From Legionella worsleiensis (GTDB lineage: Bacteria; Pseudomonadota; Gammaproteobacteria; Legionellales; Legionellaceae), in NCBI RefSeq assembly GCF_001467535.1, contig NZ_LNZC01000031.1, positions 65,730 to 129,729 on the forward strand: a stretch of 64,000 nt of DNA. The letters are read 5' to 3'. Below, piece after piece: positions 10,393 to 19,193 of the stretch. The first letter of the stretch is position 1. Every line of letters starts with the position of its first letter. The notes under the pieces are model-generated. The model was not told the origin of the DNA. It ran no database searches and saw only the letters and a program-made list of their open reading frames with translations. Made by a program: the position numbers and the translations under genes.

Positions 10393-11691
10393 TTGCATTC
10401 AGAAAACCGTGATAATTACGCAATCCTGGGATGGCTGATTTGTGGATTAGGCGCTGTATTTTACAGCTATGAATATTTATTACGTATAGCTCCCAGTGTG
10501 ATGGAGCATTCCTTAAGAGGCCATTTTAATTTATCGGCATCAGGATTTGGTCTACTTTCTTCAGTTTACTACTTTGCTTATGTTCCTATGCAATTACCCG
10601 TTGGTGTTATGCTGGATCGTTATGGCCCTAAACGTTTATTAACTTTTGCGTGCCTCGTTTGTGTTATCGGTACTTTCCTTTTTACCGCCACTACCGTCTT
10701 TTGGGTTGCTGCACTTGGCCGCTTTTTAGTTGGTTTTGGTTCAGCATTTGCTTTTGTGGGTGTCTTGAAACTCGCCACCATATGGCTGCCGGAAAACAGG
10801 TTGGCTATGGTTTCAGGGATGACTTCAGCACTTGGCCCTATAGGCGCCATGTTGGGTGATAATTTCCTTGAGATCTTTATTGAGCAAATAGGCTGGATTA
10901 AAACGCTTAATATTACTGCGTTATTCGGAATTGTGCTCACAGTGGTGCTGTGGTTTGGAATTCAGGATAGAAAAGGCCACCATCGAAATAGCGGTACTGT
11001 ATCAAGTTTCAAAAAAGGAATGATAGATCTCGGTATCATTATCAGAAACAAGCAAATATGGGTTAATGGTATGTATGGATGTCTCGTGTACCTGCCTACC
11101 ACTGTTTTTGCAGAGCTCTGGGGTATTCCTTATCTGAGACATGCGCACGGATTAACCGCACAGGGTGCAGGTCTCGCCAATTCATTACTCTTTTTAGGCT
11201 TTATTCTGGGTGCTCCATTAATGGGGTACATTTCGGATAGACTCTACAGACGTAAATTTCCTATGCTTATAGGTGCTGGCGGTGCAGCGATTGTAATGAT
11301 GATGATCTTATATCTTCCCGGTTTGAGTGAAACGAACATTCAGTCCCTGATGTTTTTGCTTGGCCTGCTTTATAGTTCTCAAGCTATAGTTTTTGCAGTT
11401 GGCCGTGAATTAAGTCCCGGTGAAGCTGCTGGTACCGCTATGGCTGTCACGAATATGATAGTTATGTTGGGAGCCATGTTGTTACAACCTCTTGTGGGTC
11501 ATCTGCTCGATTTTAGTTTATCAACTCACGTTGGCGATGCAGCGCTTACAGGTACCCTAGTGGATAACATCCAGAAAGTTTACACTGTCGATGATTATCA
11601 ATTTGCTTTGTCAATTATTCCGTTGGGTATTCTCATCGCAGCTATATTGACTTTCTTCTTAAAAGAAACGCACGCCCATGCACACAGATAA
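10393..11691 (+). CDS. MFS transporter, first of a tandem pair
   Basis: Inner-membrane major facilitator, about 12 hydrophobic segments, 432 aa from the chosen start. The MFS loop 2-3 signature appears as GVMLDRYGPKRLL. I chose TTG 10393 because AAGGAG lies 6 nt upstream and it gives an N terminus of the same length as the downstream paralog. An alternative GTG at 10357 has AAAGGGAGG only 4 nt away and sits in an inverted repeat (agagcac at 10324-10330, gtgctct at 10357-10363) that could hide it. The substrate is not recognisable. The gene follows the malic enzyme by about 85 bp and overlaps the next MFS gene by 14 bp, so it is likely co-transcribed with it. Confidence 0.87.
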   Translation: MHSENRDNYAILGWLICGLGAVFYSYEYLLRIAPSVMEHSLRGHFNLSASGFGLLSSVYYFAYVPMQLPVGVMLDRYGPKRLLTFACLVCVIGTFLFTATTVFWVAALGRFLVGFGSAFAFVGVLKLATIWLPENRLAMVSGMTSALGPIGAMLGDNFLEIFIEQIGWIKTLNITALFGIVLTVVLWFGIQDRKGHHRNSGTVSSFKKGMIDLGIIIRNKQIWVNGMYGCLVYLPTTVFAELWGIPYLRHAHGLTAQGAGLANSLLFLGFILGAPLMGYISDRLYRRKFPMLIGAGGAAIVMMMILYLPGLSETNIQSLMFLLGLLYSSQAIVFAVGRELSPGEAAGTAMAVTNMIVMLGAMLLQPLVGHLLDFSLSTHVGDAALTGTLVDNIQKVYTVDDYQFALSIIPLGILIAAILTFFLKETHAHAHR

Positions 11692-12949
11692 AATGATGAA
11701 CAAAAAGCAAATGATGTTTGGCATACTGGTCTGCTTTGTTGGGGCTGTATTTTACTGCTATGAGTTTATACTGAGAATTATTCCCGGAGCGTTACAGTCC
11801 GAGCTTAGTGCTGCCCTGGGACATATATCAGCAACTACTTTTGGGCAGATTTCGGCGCTGTATTATTTTGCCTATTCACCCATGCAGATGCCTGTAGGCA
11901 TGTTGATGGACAGATTCGGCCCCAGAAGATTGCTCACTTTTGCTTGTTTGTGTTGCACCTTGGGGTCCTGGATGTTTACTCTGACCTCATCCATGTTTTT
12001 GGTTGGTTGTGGCCGATTTCTGGTAGGGTTTGGTTCTTCCTTTGCTTTTGTGGGCGTTTTATCTTTGACCTTGCACTGGTTACCAAGACGATATTTTTCG
12101 TTGGTTGCAGGATTGATTACCACTCTTGGCATGTTGGGCTTGGTATACGGTGAGGTTAAAATAACCGAATGGTCTATGATCATGGGTTGGGAGCATGTTT
12201 TGTTCCTGATTGCTGTCATAGGTTCAGGTTTAAGTGTTTTGATGTTTTTTGTTGTACGAGATGGCCCTGAAGGGTTTCAACCCAATAAATATCCCTTACC
12301 TGAGTTTTTTCATAACGTATTAAAAGTACTCATGTCTCCTGAGGTCTGGTTAATTGGGTTTGTTGGTGCATGCCTTTACACGTCCCTATCTGTATTTGGA
12401 GAGTTGTGGGGTAAAACGTATTTGGAGCAGGCACATCATTTAACCAAGGTTGAAGCAGCCAGGACAGTATCGGCTGTTTTTTTGGGTTGGGCTGTAGGCG
12501 CACCTATCGCAGGCTACTTATCTGATAGCACTGGAAGACGAGTATTACCATTAGTGATTGGGGCTATTTTATCATTAATTTGTATTAGTCTGGTGCTTTA
12601 TTGTCCTGGACTGTCATATGTTAGTTTAAACATTCTGCTGTTTCTTTATGGTGTGTTTAGTGCAACGGAAATTATTGTCTTTATCATGGCAAAAGAATGC
12701 AGTGGCGCCAAGTTGTCAGGAACTGTTTTTGCTGCAACCAATATGATAGTTACTTTGGGTGGCGTTGTATTTCAACCTTTAGTGGGTAAATTGCTCGATA
12801 CATTTGGAGATAGTGGTATAGTGGCTGGAGAACACATCTATACTGTAGAAGATTATCAGGTTGCCTTGTCTATATTGCCTATATCCCTATTGATGGTAAC
12901 AATACTGGCTTTTTTTATTAAAGATCACTCAGTTAGTTCCGAGCATTAA
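11678..12949 (+). CDS. MFS transporter, second of a tandem pair
   Basis: Paralog of the preceding transporter (shared GAVFYCYEF/GAVFYSYEY opening, MQMPVGMLMDRFGPRRLLTF loop, GRFLVGFGSSFAFVGVL, VEDYQVALSILPI near the end). 423 aa with about 12 membrane segments. The ATG at 11678 overlaps the end of the first copy; ATGs at 11693 and 11696 are alternatives and none has a clear ribosome site, in line with translational coupling. The pair has diverged widely, so the two could have different substrates or act as a heterodimer; nothing in the sequence tells which. Confidence 0.88.
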   Translation: MHTDKMMNKKQMMFGILVCFVGAVFYCYEFILRIIPGALQSELSAALGHISATTFGQISALYYFAYSPMQMPVGMLMDRFGPRRLLTFACLCCTLGSWMFTLTSSMFLVGCGRFLVGFGSSFAFVGVLSLTLHWLPRRYFSLVAGLITTLGMLGLVYGEVKITEWSMIMGWEHVLFLIAVIGSGLSVLMFFVVRDGPEGFQPNKYPLPEFFHNVLKVLMSPEVWLIGFVGACLYTSLSVFGELWGKTYLEQAHHLTKVEAARTVSAVFLGWAVGAPIAGYLSDSTGRRVLPLVIGAILSLICISLVLYCPGLSYVSLNILLFLYGVFSATEIIVFIMAKECSGAKLSGTVFAATNMIVTLGGVVFQPLVGKLLDTFGDSGIVAGEHIYTVEDYQVALSILPISLLMVTILAFFIKDHSVSSEH

Positions 12950-13044
12950 CCGTCATTCAGCCTTTTATTCATTTCTCAAGCTCAGGATGATTTTTAGCCT
13001 GACTTGAGGTGTGATGTAGTTAATCTAAACTAGGGCGTGTTACC

Positions 13045-13099
13045 AATTGCTCCCGCCTACGTGCCTCGGCTTGTCCGAGGCACGTAGGCGGGAGCAATT
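13045..13099. repeat. Perfect 25-bp palindromic hairpin element
   Basis: Arms 13045-13069 and 13075-13099 are perfect reverse complements around the 5-nt loop cttgt. The inner stem GTGCCTCGG-cttgt-CCGAGGCAC and the outer cctacgt/acgtagg match the architecture of the elements at 8.3 and 37.2 kb. The flanking stretch 12950-13333 has no complete gene; besides this hairpin it holds an IS630-like fragment. Confidence 0.9.
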
Positions 13100-13141
13100 A
13101 AAATAAGCAACCATCAACCGCAATCTTAAATCCTTCTAACA

Positions 13142-13291
13142 TCAAGAGCGCTTGCGGATATCTTCAACAGCTTGTCTGCGACAGTCAAACGCTTGCGATA
13201 TCTTATCGTCTGACCAGTTTGAGCCTTTTATATCAGCCTTAAGCAAGGCCTGAGCCTCCTGACTATTGACATCCAGATGGATGTCAATCCA
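13142..13291 (-). pseudogene. IS630-type transposase N-terminal fragment
   Basis: The reverse strand encodes 49 residues ending in a stop, including QALLKADIKGSNWSDDKISQ and FDCRRQAVEDIRKR. This is the helix-turn-helix start of IS630-family transposases (usual form QILLKAD...NW.D..IA.AF.VR.QTVE.IRKR). An in-frame TAG precedes the fragment, and the DDE catalytic part is absent. It is a relic of an insertion sequence next to the palindromic element. Recognition is from the motif alone. Confidence 0.6.
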
Positions 13292-13333
13292 TATCTACTC
13301 CAGAGCGCAACGTCAATTTAACGTGTGACTTTT

Positions 13334-14722
13334 TCAATAGGCTCGAAATAAATGAGCATTTTCACTTGCAGCTTTGTTCGTTAAAGTAGTACCAAATACT
13401 CCGAACGCAAGCAGAGCTGCTCCTGTCGTGGCCGCTAAAAAACTGGTAGGATCAAGAGACGCTGCATCCAAAATAATGAACGCTACAGCAATCTGAGTAA
13501 TACCTAAAACCGCTATAAATCCTCTTAAAATCGACATAGAACAAACAGGCTGACTAGGTATGGCTACTCTTCGCTCTGGAATGCGAGGCGTTACTGCTTT
13601 AATTAATGGTTTATCAACAGGAACGGGGCTGGGGAGCTTCACATCTCTTAAAGGTACTAGTATTTTTCCATAAACACCATCATCTAATTTTTCCCTGGTT
13701 TGCGTCAACAAGTTATTACTACCATAACCAAGATTTAATGCCCCAACATTCAGCCATAACAAATTTTGAGTGTTTATAAAGGCATTGGCACCTGAGCAAT
13801 CAATCTTATTTCCCTCAATATTCAGCCAAATCAAACCTTGGCTTGCTGCAAAAGCAATCGCTCCTTCAGTAGTAATGCGATTCCAACTCACATCAAGTTT
13901 TTCCAGCGATGTATGACCTGCCAAGGCAATAGCACCCTCATTGGTAATACGGTTTGATTTCAAAATAAGATGATACAGTAAATTGTTCTTTGCTAAGGCA
14001 GACGCACTTCTATCAGTTAAAAGATTAGAAGAAAGATTGAGAGTACTCATATTAGGACTAATTCTCAGGGCGAAATCGTAAATGTAATTGTTACTGAGAT
14101 TTAATTCACGAAGATTTGGCATTTGGGTCAATGCGCATGCTCCCTCTCCCCGGATGTCATTAGTACTGGCATCTAAAAAAGTAAGTCGTGTATTTGATGC
14201 TAAATATTGGGCACCTTCATCACCAATATGATTGTAACTCAAATTGAGACGTTGAATAGATTTATTACGCGCTAAGGCTTTAGCACCCTGAACACCAATT
14301 TGGTTGCAGCTTATGTCAAGGCTAAGCAGACGTTCATTCAATTCAAAGGCTTCAGCACCTATATAACTGATTTTGTTATCACTAACATCCAATTCATCTA
14401 AATAAGGGCTGGACGCTATTATTTTTACAGCGTCATCGCCTAGTTTATTCCCTCTAATCTTTAGAATTCTTAAGCTTGGTACAGCTAACAATTTTTCCAG
14501 GCTTTTTATACCGATCCGATGATTGCTCACATCAAGCGTTGTAATTTCTGGATGTTTATTTAAAAAATTACAAATTATTTCAATATTTCTCGATTGCCAA
14601 GGTTTACCCTCTGATAAAGTAAAATATTCATGATCAAAATGTGAATAGACATGATCTTTAAGAATTAAAGCGTTTTTATTTTTTATGCATTTTTCGAGAT
14701 ATCTATCATCAGTATAAGGCAC
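13334..14722 (-). CDS. Leucine-rich-repeat protein with C-terminal membrane segments (candidate effector)
   Basis: 462 aa. Residues about 55-330 are a run of roughly 11 LRRs of about 24 residues, ribonuclease-inhibitor/GALA-like (LDVSNHRIGIKSLEKLL, LNLSYNHIGDEGAQYLASN). Two hydrophobic segments follow at about 395-450 (SILRGFIAVLGITQIAVAF, FLAATTGAALLAFGVFG). LRR proteins of this kind in Legionella are often Dot/Icm substrates, and the membrane tail could anchor it to a host membrane; this is inference. The start is GTG 14722 with AGGAAA 8 nt upstream. It is divergent from the Sel1-lipase gene. No enzymatic domain is seen. Confidence 0.85.
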   Translation of the reverse strand: MPYTDDRYLEKCIKNKNALILKDHVYSHFDHEYFTLSEGKPWQSRNIEIICNFLNKHPEITTLDVSNHRIGIKSLEKLLAVPSLRILKIRGNKLGDDAVKIIASSPYLDELDVSDNKISYIGAEAFELNERLLSLDISCNQIGVQGAKALARNKSIQRLNLSYNHIGDEGAQYLASNTRLTFLDASTNDIRGEGACALTQMPNLRELNLSNNYIYDFALRISPNMSTLNLSSNLLTDRSASALAKNNLLYHLILKSNRITNEGAIALAGHTSLEKLDVSWNRITTEGAIAFAASQGLIWLNIEGNKIDCSGANAFINTQNLLWLNVGALNLGYGSNNLLTQTREKLDDGVYGKILVPLRDVKLPSPVPVDKPLIKAVTPRIPERRVAIPSQPVCSMSILRGFIAVLGITQIAVAFIILDAASLDPTSFLAATTGAALLAFGVFGTTLTNKAASENAHLFRAY

Positions 14723-15170
14723 TATATGGTTTCCTAAATTTGAATTGGGAGCTAGGCATCATTTTTCAATGAATATGACAATCAGAGTTATATATCCGTA
14801 CAGAACATATCTGGTAATAGATCTTAATGTAATGCTGCCCGGGCATTCGGATAAAAAGAGCGCATCATAGATATTTTTTATGATATTTTCAATCATTAAT
14901 GGGTAATTAATTACCATATGAGCATTACCTCTATCAACTAAACCATATTTTTGGGGCTTTTTACCTTCAACTTGACAAACAACTTGATTGGGTTATTATT
15001 GCGCTCCTTAAAATAATCAAGCCTATTAGTGTAAAAAATAATCAATTAAAATCATTCTGTTAATGACTTTTTCGAGATTCATTCTGGACTGTTGCCAATC
15101 GTTCACAGTGTAAGTTTGATAAGCACGCTAGGACTTACATAGACCCAGTGATCCATTTTGTGGAGATTGC
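14723..15170. other. Divergent intergenic region without genes
   Basis: 448 bp between the LRR gene and the Sel1-lipase gene, very AT-rich. It must hold both promoters, but I see no convincing -35/-10 pair. The only clear structure is the 14-bp palindrome ggtaattaattacc at 14902-14915, a possible operator. No PmrA-type or CpxR-type direct repeat was recognised by eye. Confidence 0.5.
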
Positions 15171-17480
15171 ATGCCCAACACTATAAATGATGAGACTAAC
15201 GGCATCTATCATTACCTGCATTTAGCTAACTTGCGTGGCCAAGATAACGAAAAAGCCTTTATCTATTATAAGAAAGCCGCTGATTGTGGCCATATTGATT
15301 CACAGTATTTTGTCGCATATCAATATGATGTGAAACAAGACTATCTAAAAGCACTTAAATATTATCGTAAAGCAGCTGCGCAGCAGCATGAATTAGCGAT
15401 ATCCAGAATTAAAACCCTGCAGGACGAAGCTGAAAAATTATACAAACTGGCCATGGGGCTAAAATGTAGTACACAAGAAGTCATCTATTTTGAATCTGCA
15501 GCAAAACTGGGCCATAAAAATGCACAGTATTTCTTAGCCAGTCGATATGCAAGGGGATTATATGTCGATAAGAATAGTTCAATTGCAATGAATTGGTATA
15601 AAAAATCAGCGGATCAAGGAGTTAAAGATGCTCAGTTCGAACTGGCTGAGCTGCTCAAGAAAGGCAGCTTAGGTATTCCTGCAAATGAAATTGAAGCAGT
15701 CAAATATTACCGTTTAGCCGCAAAGCAAGGGCATCTTGAAGCCAAAAAAATACTACTTGAACTCCAACTAAAACTCGGGATTCAATACTATACCGGCAAG
15801 GGCCTACCCCAAGCTGATGAATACAAAGCAGCAGTCTGTTTTGTTGAAGCGTCTGTGTTAGGAAGCCCATCAGCACAGAATTATCTGGGTATTATGATTG
15901 AAGCGGGTTCCGGGGGGCTGGAACAAAACTACACTATGGCAGCATCTTTGTACAAGTCAGCATCCAGCCAAGGTATTATTTCGGCACATTTTAATCTTGC
16001 CGATTGTTATGAAAAAGGATTAGGGGTTAAAAAAAATGTCCTTAAAGCCATCCGACTGTACACCAAAGCAGCTACAAATCGTCACGAAAAATCGCAAGCA
16101 TCACTAGTTCGTTTGAAACAAGATGCAAAGCAGGGGAATCCTCTCATTCAACAGGCATTTAATACGCTTGATTCAGAAGCCAATTCTTTTAACACCCAAG
16201 GAGTTGATTGTGCTTTGGGCCGTAATGGAGCAAAAAAGGATATCAACAAAGCGATTGAGCACTATACTCAAGCAGCTGAACGAGGAAGCCAGTATGCGCA
16301 ATATTTACTGGGAAGATTATACGAAAAGAAAGCACAATATACTGAGGCAAGAATATGGTATTTAAAAGCCAAACAACAAGGGCATAGAAGAGCCAGATAT
16401 CGATTATCGAGACTGGATAGCTTACAACTCCATCAAGGCTGGAAACATGAAATTACAATAAAAAAATCAGGAAACAAAACAGCATTAATTGTATCTGAAG
16501 AAAGCTCACATGCACGCCACCTGGCAGAAAAAATTTATAATCACGAAAAAATCGCTGAATTTCGTGCAGTCGGAAATATGGTCCGAGTTGAAGGTGGATT
16601 AATTGACTATCTAATTGAATACAACAATTGTCCTGAAAATCCAGTCATGACCATTGCGTTTAGAGGCTCTGTCACCCTTTGGGATGATTTTGTCAAAACT
16701 AATGGCGAATATCCCCATCGATCATTAGAGGAAATCGATAGAAAAGATAGAGGTGTTGCTGAACAATTTATTTATGATGTTGTAGCAATCGTCGGGGAAC
16801 ATTCTGCGCATGGTGGATTTATAAAACGGTATAGTCGAATGCAAGACCATATGCATGCCGATATTAATAAGTTAATACACGATAATCATTTAGCCTATTC
16901 CGATGTGTATTTTATTTTTTCAGGACACAGCTTGGGTGGTGCAATAGCCAGTTTGGCGGCACGCGATTTCAAAATGAAACATCCTGAGTCAGGCTATATT
17001 GGCTTGGTCACCGTATCATCACCTCGTGTTTATGGTACTAATGCAGCACAGGAAACAGAAAAGCTCCTTGGAAAAAAGAACATCATGCGTTGGTGGAGGA
17101 GCGGAGATATTGTGACGGCTGTTCCCCCTGCATCTTTCGGGTTTGAACATATAGGCATGGATTATATGCTTAAACCCTTAATGGGCGCAGGTGCTTTGGA
17201 TTTATCCAGTAAGCATAATATTGAACTCATCAATCAAGATCTTGCAGGAGAGACATGGCGCCAAGAGCGAAACCCCTTTCATGTTGGTCTAAGTGAACAC
17301 CCAGGCATATTTGGTAAAGCCAACAAATTAGCAAAAACCGTTGTGGTGAGACCCGTGGCAACGATAGGTGAAATGAGCTATACGTACGCACGTATTGGTT
17401 TAAATTTTTTTGGCAGCGCCATCAAACCAGTGACAAATGCCATAATTGAATCAGTGATTAGCGATCATAAAAAACCTTAA
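15171..17480 (+). CDS. Sel1-repeat protein fused to a class 3 lipase domain (candidate Dot/Icm effector)
   Basis: 769 aa. Residues about 10-410 are Sel1/TPR-like repeats (KAFIYYKKAADCGHIDSQYF, SIAMNWYKKSADQGVKDAQF, KAIEHYTQAAERGSQYAQYL). Residues about 430-690 are an alpha/beta-hydrolase of the class 3 lipase type: the nucleophile elbow is GHSLGG with Ser587, followed by a likely acid in RSGDIVTAVPP and a late histidine. No Sec signal peptide is seen. Sel1 proteins in Legionella (LpnE, EnhC, LidL) act in host interaction, and lipase effectors are known, so a secreted lipase guided by a protein-binding solenoid is plausible. The ATG follows GTGGAG. It is monocistronic. Confidence 0.88.
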   Translation: MPNTINDETNGIYHYLHLANLRGQDNEKAFIYYKKAADCGHIDSQYFVAYQYDVKQDYLKALKYYRKAAAQQHELAISRIKTLQDEAEKLYKLAMGLKCSTQEVIYFESAAKLGHKNAQYFLASRYARGLYVDKNSSIAMNWYKKSADQGVKDAQFELAELLKKGSLGIPANEIEAVKYYRLAAKQGHLEAKKILLELQLKLGIQYYTGKGLPQADEYKAAVCFVEASVLGSPSAQNYLGIMIEAGSGGLEQNYTMAASLYKSASSQGIISAHFNLADCYEKGLGVKKNVLKAIRLYTKAATNRHEKSQASLVRLKQDAKQGNPLIQQAFNTLDSEANSFNTQGVDCALGRNGAKKDINKAIEHYTQAAERGSQYAQYLLGRLYEKKAQYTEARIWYLKAKQQGHRRARYRLSRLDSLQLHQGWKHEITIKKSGNKTALIVSEESSHARHLAEKIYNHEKIAEFRAVGNMVRVEGGLIDYLIEYNNCPENPVMTIAFRGSVTLWDDFVKTNGEYPHRSLEEIDRKDRGVAEQFIYDVVAIVGEHSAHGGFIKRYSRMQDHMHADINKLIHDNHLAYSDVYFIFSGHSLGGAIASLAARDFKMKHPESGYIGLVTVSSPRVYGTNAAQETEKLLGKKNIMRWWRSGDIVTAVPPASFGFEHIGMDYMLKPLMGAGALDLSSKHNIELINQDLAGETWRQERNPFHVGLSEHPGIFGKANKLAKTVVVRPVATIGEMSYTYARIGLNFFGSAIKPVTNAIIESVISDHKKP

Positions 17481-17690
17481 ATTTTTAGCTGAATCTGTCG
17501 AAAAAATTGTCTAATGATGCAATGAGAAACAATGAGGAATAATTAATGGATATGACGAGGTATTGAAATGCTCATTTTTATTGGGAGAGTGGTTGTGATT
17601 TATTACGAATTAGACTCTTCTAATTGTTTTAATAAGTATTCCAGCCCTAGCTCAAAATCCCCTTTACCGAAGTGTGATTAAACCTTAATT

Positions 17691-18278
17691 TTACATTTTG
17701 CTTAATTTTTTAATCCATTCTTCACGCGCTTTCCAAATCAAATCAAATTTTATATTTTGTTGCTTCCCCCATTCCCTAATGAAAACTTGATGTTTGTCTA
17801 CTTTAAATTGACCGATCTGATGAGGATTGATAATAAATTCTTGCTCTAAATCTACGTTAAACGAAAAATCAGTGCTTTCAGGGAAGGTAATGTCGAGAGA
17901 GTGAGTTTCGTATTTCAAAAAACAATGTGCTTCTGGTATTTTGATTATTTTATAATCATCTAAAACAGGAGCAATTTTAGGCATATTTTCTCGAGTTAAG
18001 AAAAAAATACCAAGCACTAATTTTAAGGGAATCAATTGTTCTTGAGCCAATGCTGCAATTAATGCATGCTTTACACTGCAAGCCCCTCGTTTTTCCTCCA
18101 ACACTTGAAAATAATTTTCTCTATCTGATGTTCGTTCATAGGGTAATGCATGTACGTAGTTAACAGCTTCCCACAACGTTGAAATATTGTGTTTTAAAAA
18201 TAACTGACTGACTTTTCCTTCAGATTCAATTTTTTTGTTAGGTAAGTCCATTTCTTTTAAATAATCTGATAATTGCAT
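17691..18278 (-). CDS. Transglutaminase-like fold protein of unknown role
   Basis: 195 aa, soluble. The segment RGACSVKHALIAALA, then AHCFLKY, then LDITFP supplies Cys, His and Asp in the order and spacing of transglutaminase-like/papain-fold enzymes, so it may be a small peptidase, amidase or cross-linking enzyme. No signal peptide. It lies 28 bp downstream of the DNA methylase gene on the same strand and may be co-transcribed with it. Family call is by motif only and the substrate is unknown. Confidence 0.7.
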   Translation of the reverse strand: MQLSDYLKEMDLPNKKIESEGKVSQLFLKHNISTLWEAVNYVHALPYERTSDRENYFQVLEEKRGACSVKHALIAALAQEQLIPLKLVLGIFFLTRENMPKIAPVLDDYKIIKIPEAHCFLKYETHSLDITFPESTDFSFNVDLEQEFIINPHQIGQFKVDKHQVFIREWGKQQNIKFDLIWKAREEWIKKLSKM

Positions 18279-18306
18279 TTATAAACCTAAATAGGGTTCT
18301 GTTGAG

Positions 18307-19116
18307 TTATTTAAAAACAGCAATTAACTCGTTTACTGGAAGACGGCGCTCTGATTGGCAGCTAATAAGCCTGGAAACCTGGAAGCTTTTAATTTGTGCA
18401 TTCTTGTAATGTTCACGGGTAAATTCGGTATCATGGTTAGAGATGATGACAGGGATGCCTCTGTCTGCTGTTGCTCTGGCTAATTCAGCAAGTTCTATTT
18501 GATCGTCGTCAGAAAAATTTTTTTGGGTGTAAGGTAGCGGTCTATTCTTAATGGTTATGGGCACGTATGGTGGATCACAATAAATGACATCACCTTTCTC
18601 AGCCATCTGGAATGTCTTGCGAAAGTCATTATGAATAAACTCTGCCTGAGCGCTTTTTTGGTGAAAAAGAAGCATTTCCTGATGAGGGAAGTAGGGTTTG
18701 GTATAAAGTCCAAAAGGCACGTTGTATATCCCTTTTGAATTATAGCGGCATAGCCCATTATAACCATGCCGATTTAAATACAAAAACATGGCTGATTTCT
18801 TTTGAGACTTATTGATTTTGTTGAAGGCATCACGAAGTTCGTAGTATTTTTCCTTGCAGTTCATTTCCGGTTCAAAAAACTGCTTGCAATAATCTACAAA
18901 AAAAAGCCCCTTGTTTTTCAGGGTATTAAAGAGATGCACCAGATCCGAATTACTCTCTCCCATAAGGTAAGCTGGGTAATTGGTATTCATAAAAATCACC
19001 CCGGAACCAGCGAAAGGTTCAATTAAGCGCTGTCCGGGAGGAAGAGAACTAATCACTTGATGCAGGCAGTTGTATTTGCTTCCAGCCCATTTGAGAAAAG
19101 GTCTTATTTTGGTCAT
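18307..19116 (-). CDS. dam: DNA adenine methylase (Dam, D12 class)
   Basis: Transfers a methyl group from SAM to N6 of adenine, probably in GATC. The N-terminal FLKWAGSKYNC and PFAGSGVIFMN make the SAM-binding part, YCDPPYVP is the catalytic DPPY motif, and SDDDQIELAELARAT and VIISNHDTEFTREHY are typical of Dam. 269 aa, family length. There is no restriction enzyme partner next to it, so it is likely a solitary methylase serving mismatch repair or replication control, although specificity cannot be proved from sequence. The ATG at 19116 has no clear ribosome site. Confidence 0.9.
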   Translation of the reverse strand: MTKIRPFLKWAGSKYNCLHQVISSLPPGQRLIEPFAGSGVIFMNTNYPAYLMGESNSDLVHLFNTLKNKGLFFVDYCKQFFEPEMNCKEKYYELRDAFNKINKSQKKSAMFLYLNRHGYNGLCRYNSKGIYNVPFGLYTKPYFPHQEMLLFHQKSAQAEFIHNDFRKTFQMAEKGDVIYCDPPYVPITIKNRPLPYTQKNFSDDDQIELAELARATADRGIPVIISNHDTEFTREHYKNAQIKSFQVSRLISCQSERRLPVNELIAVFK

Positions 19117-19193
19117 ACAGTTTATTCGAATTCAATTGTATGGAGTATCTCTTATTTTTCAATTAAAAAACAGAGCAATTAATGATTTTCTCA

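Noticed and set aside
18307-19116. Restriction-modification system
   Set aside because: Only a Dam-type methylase is present; the neighbour has a transglutaminase-like motif and no endonuclease motif.
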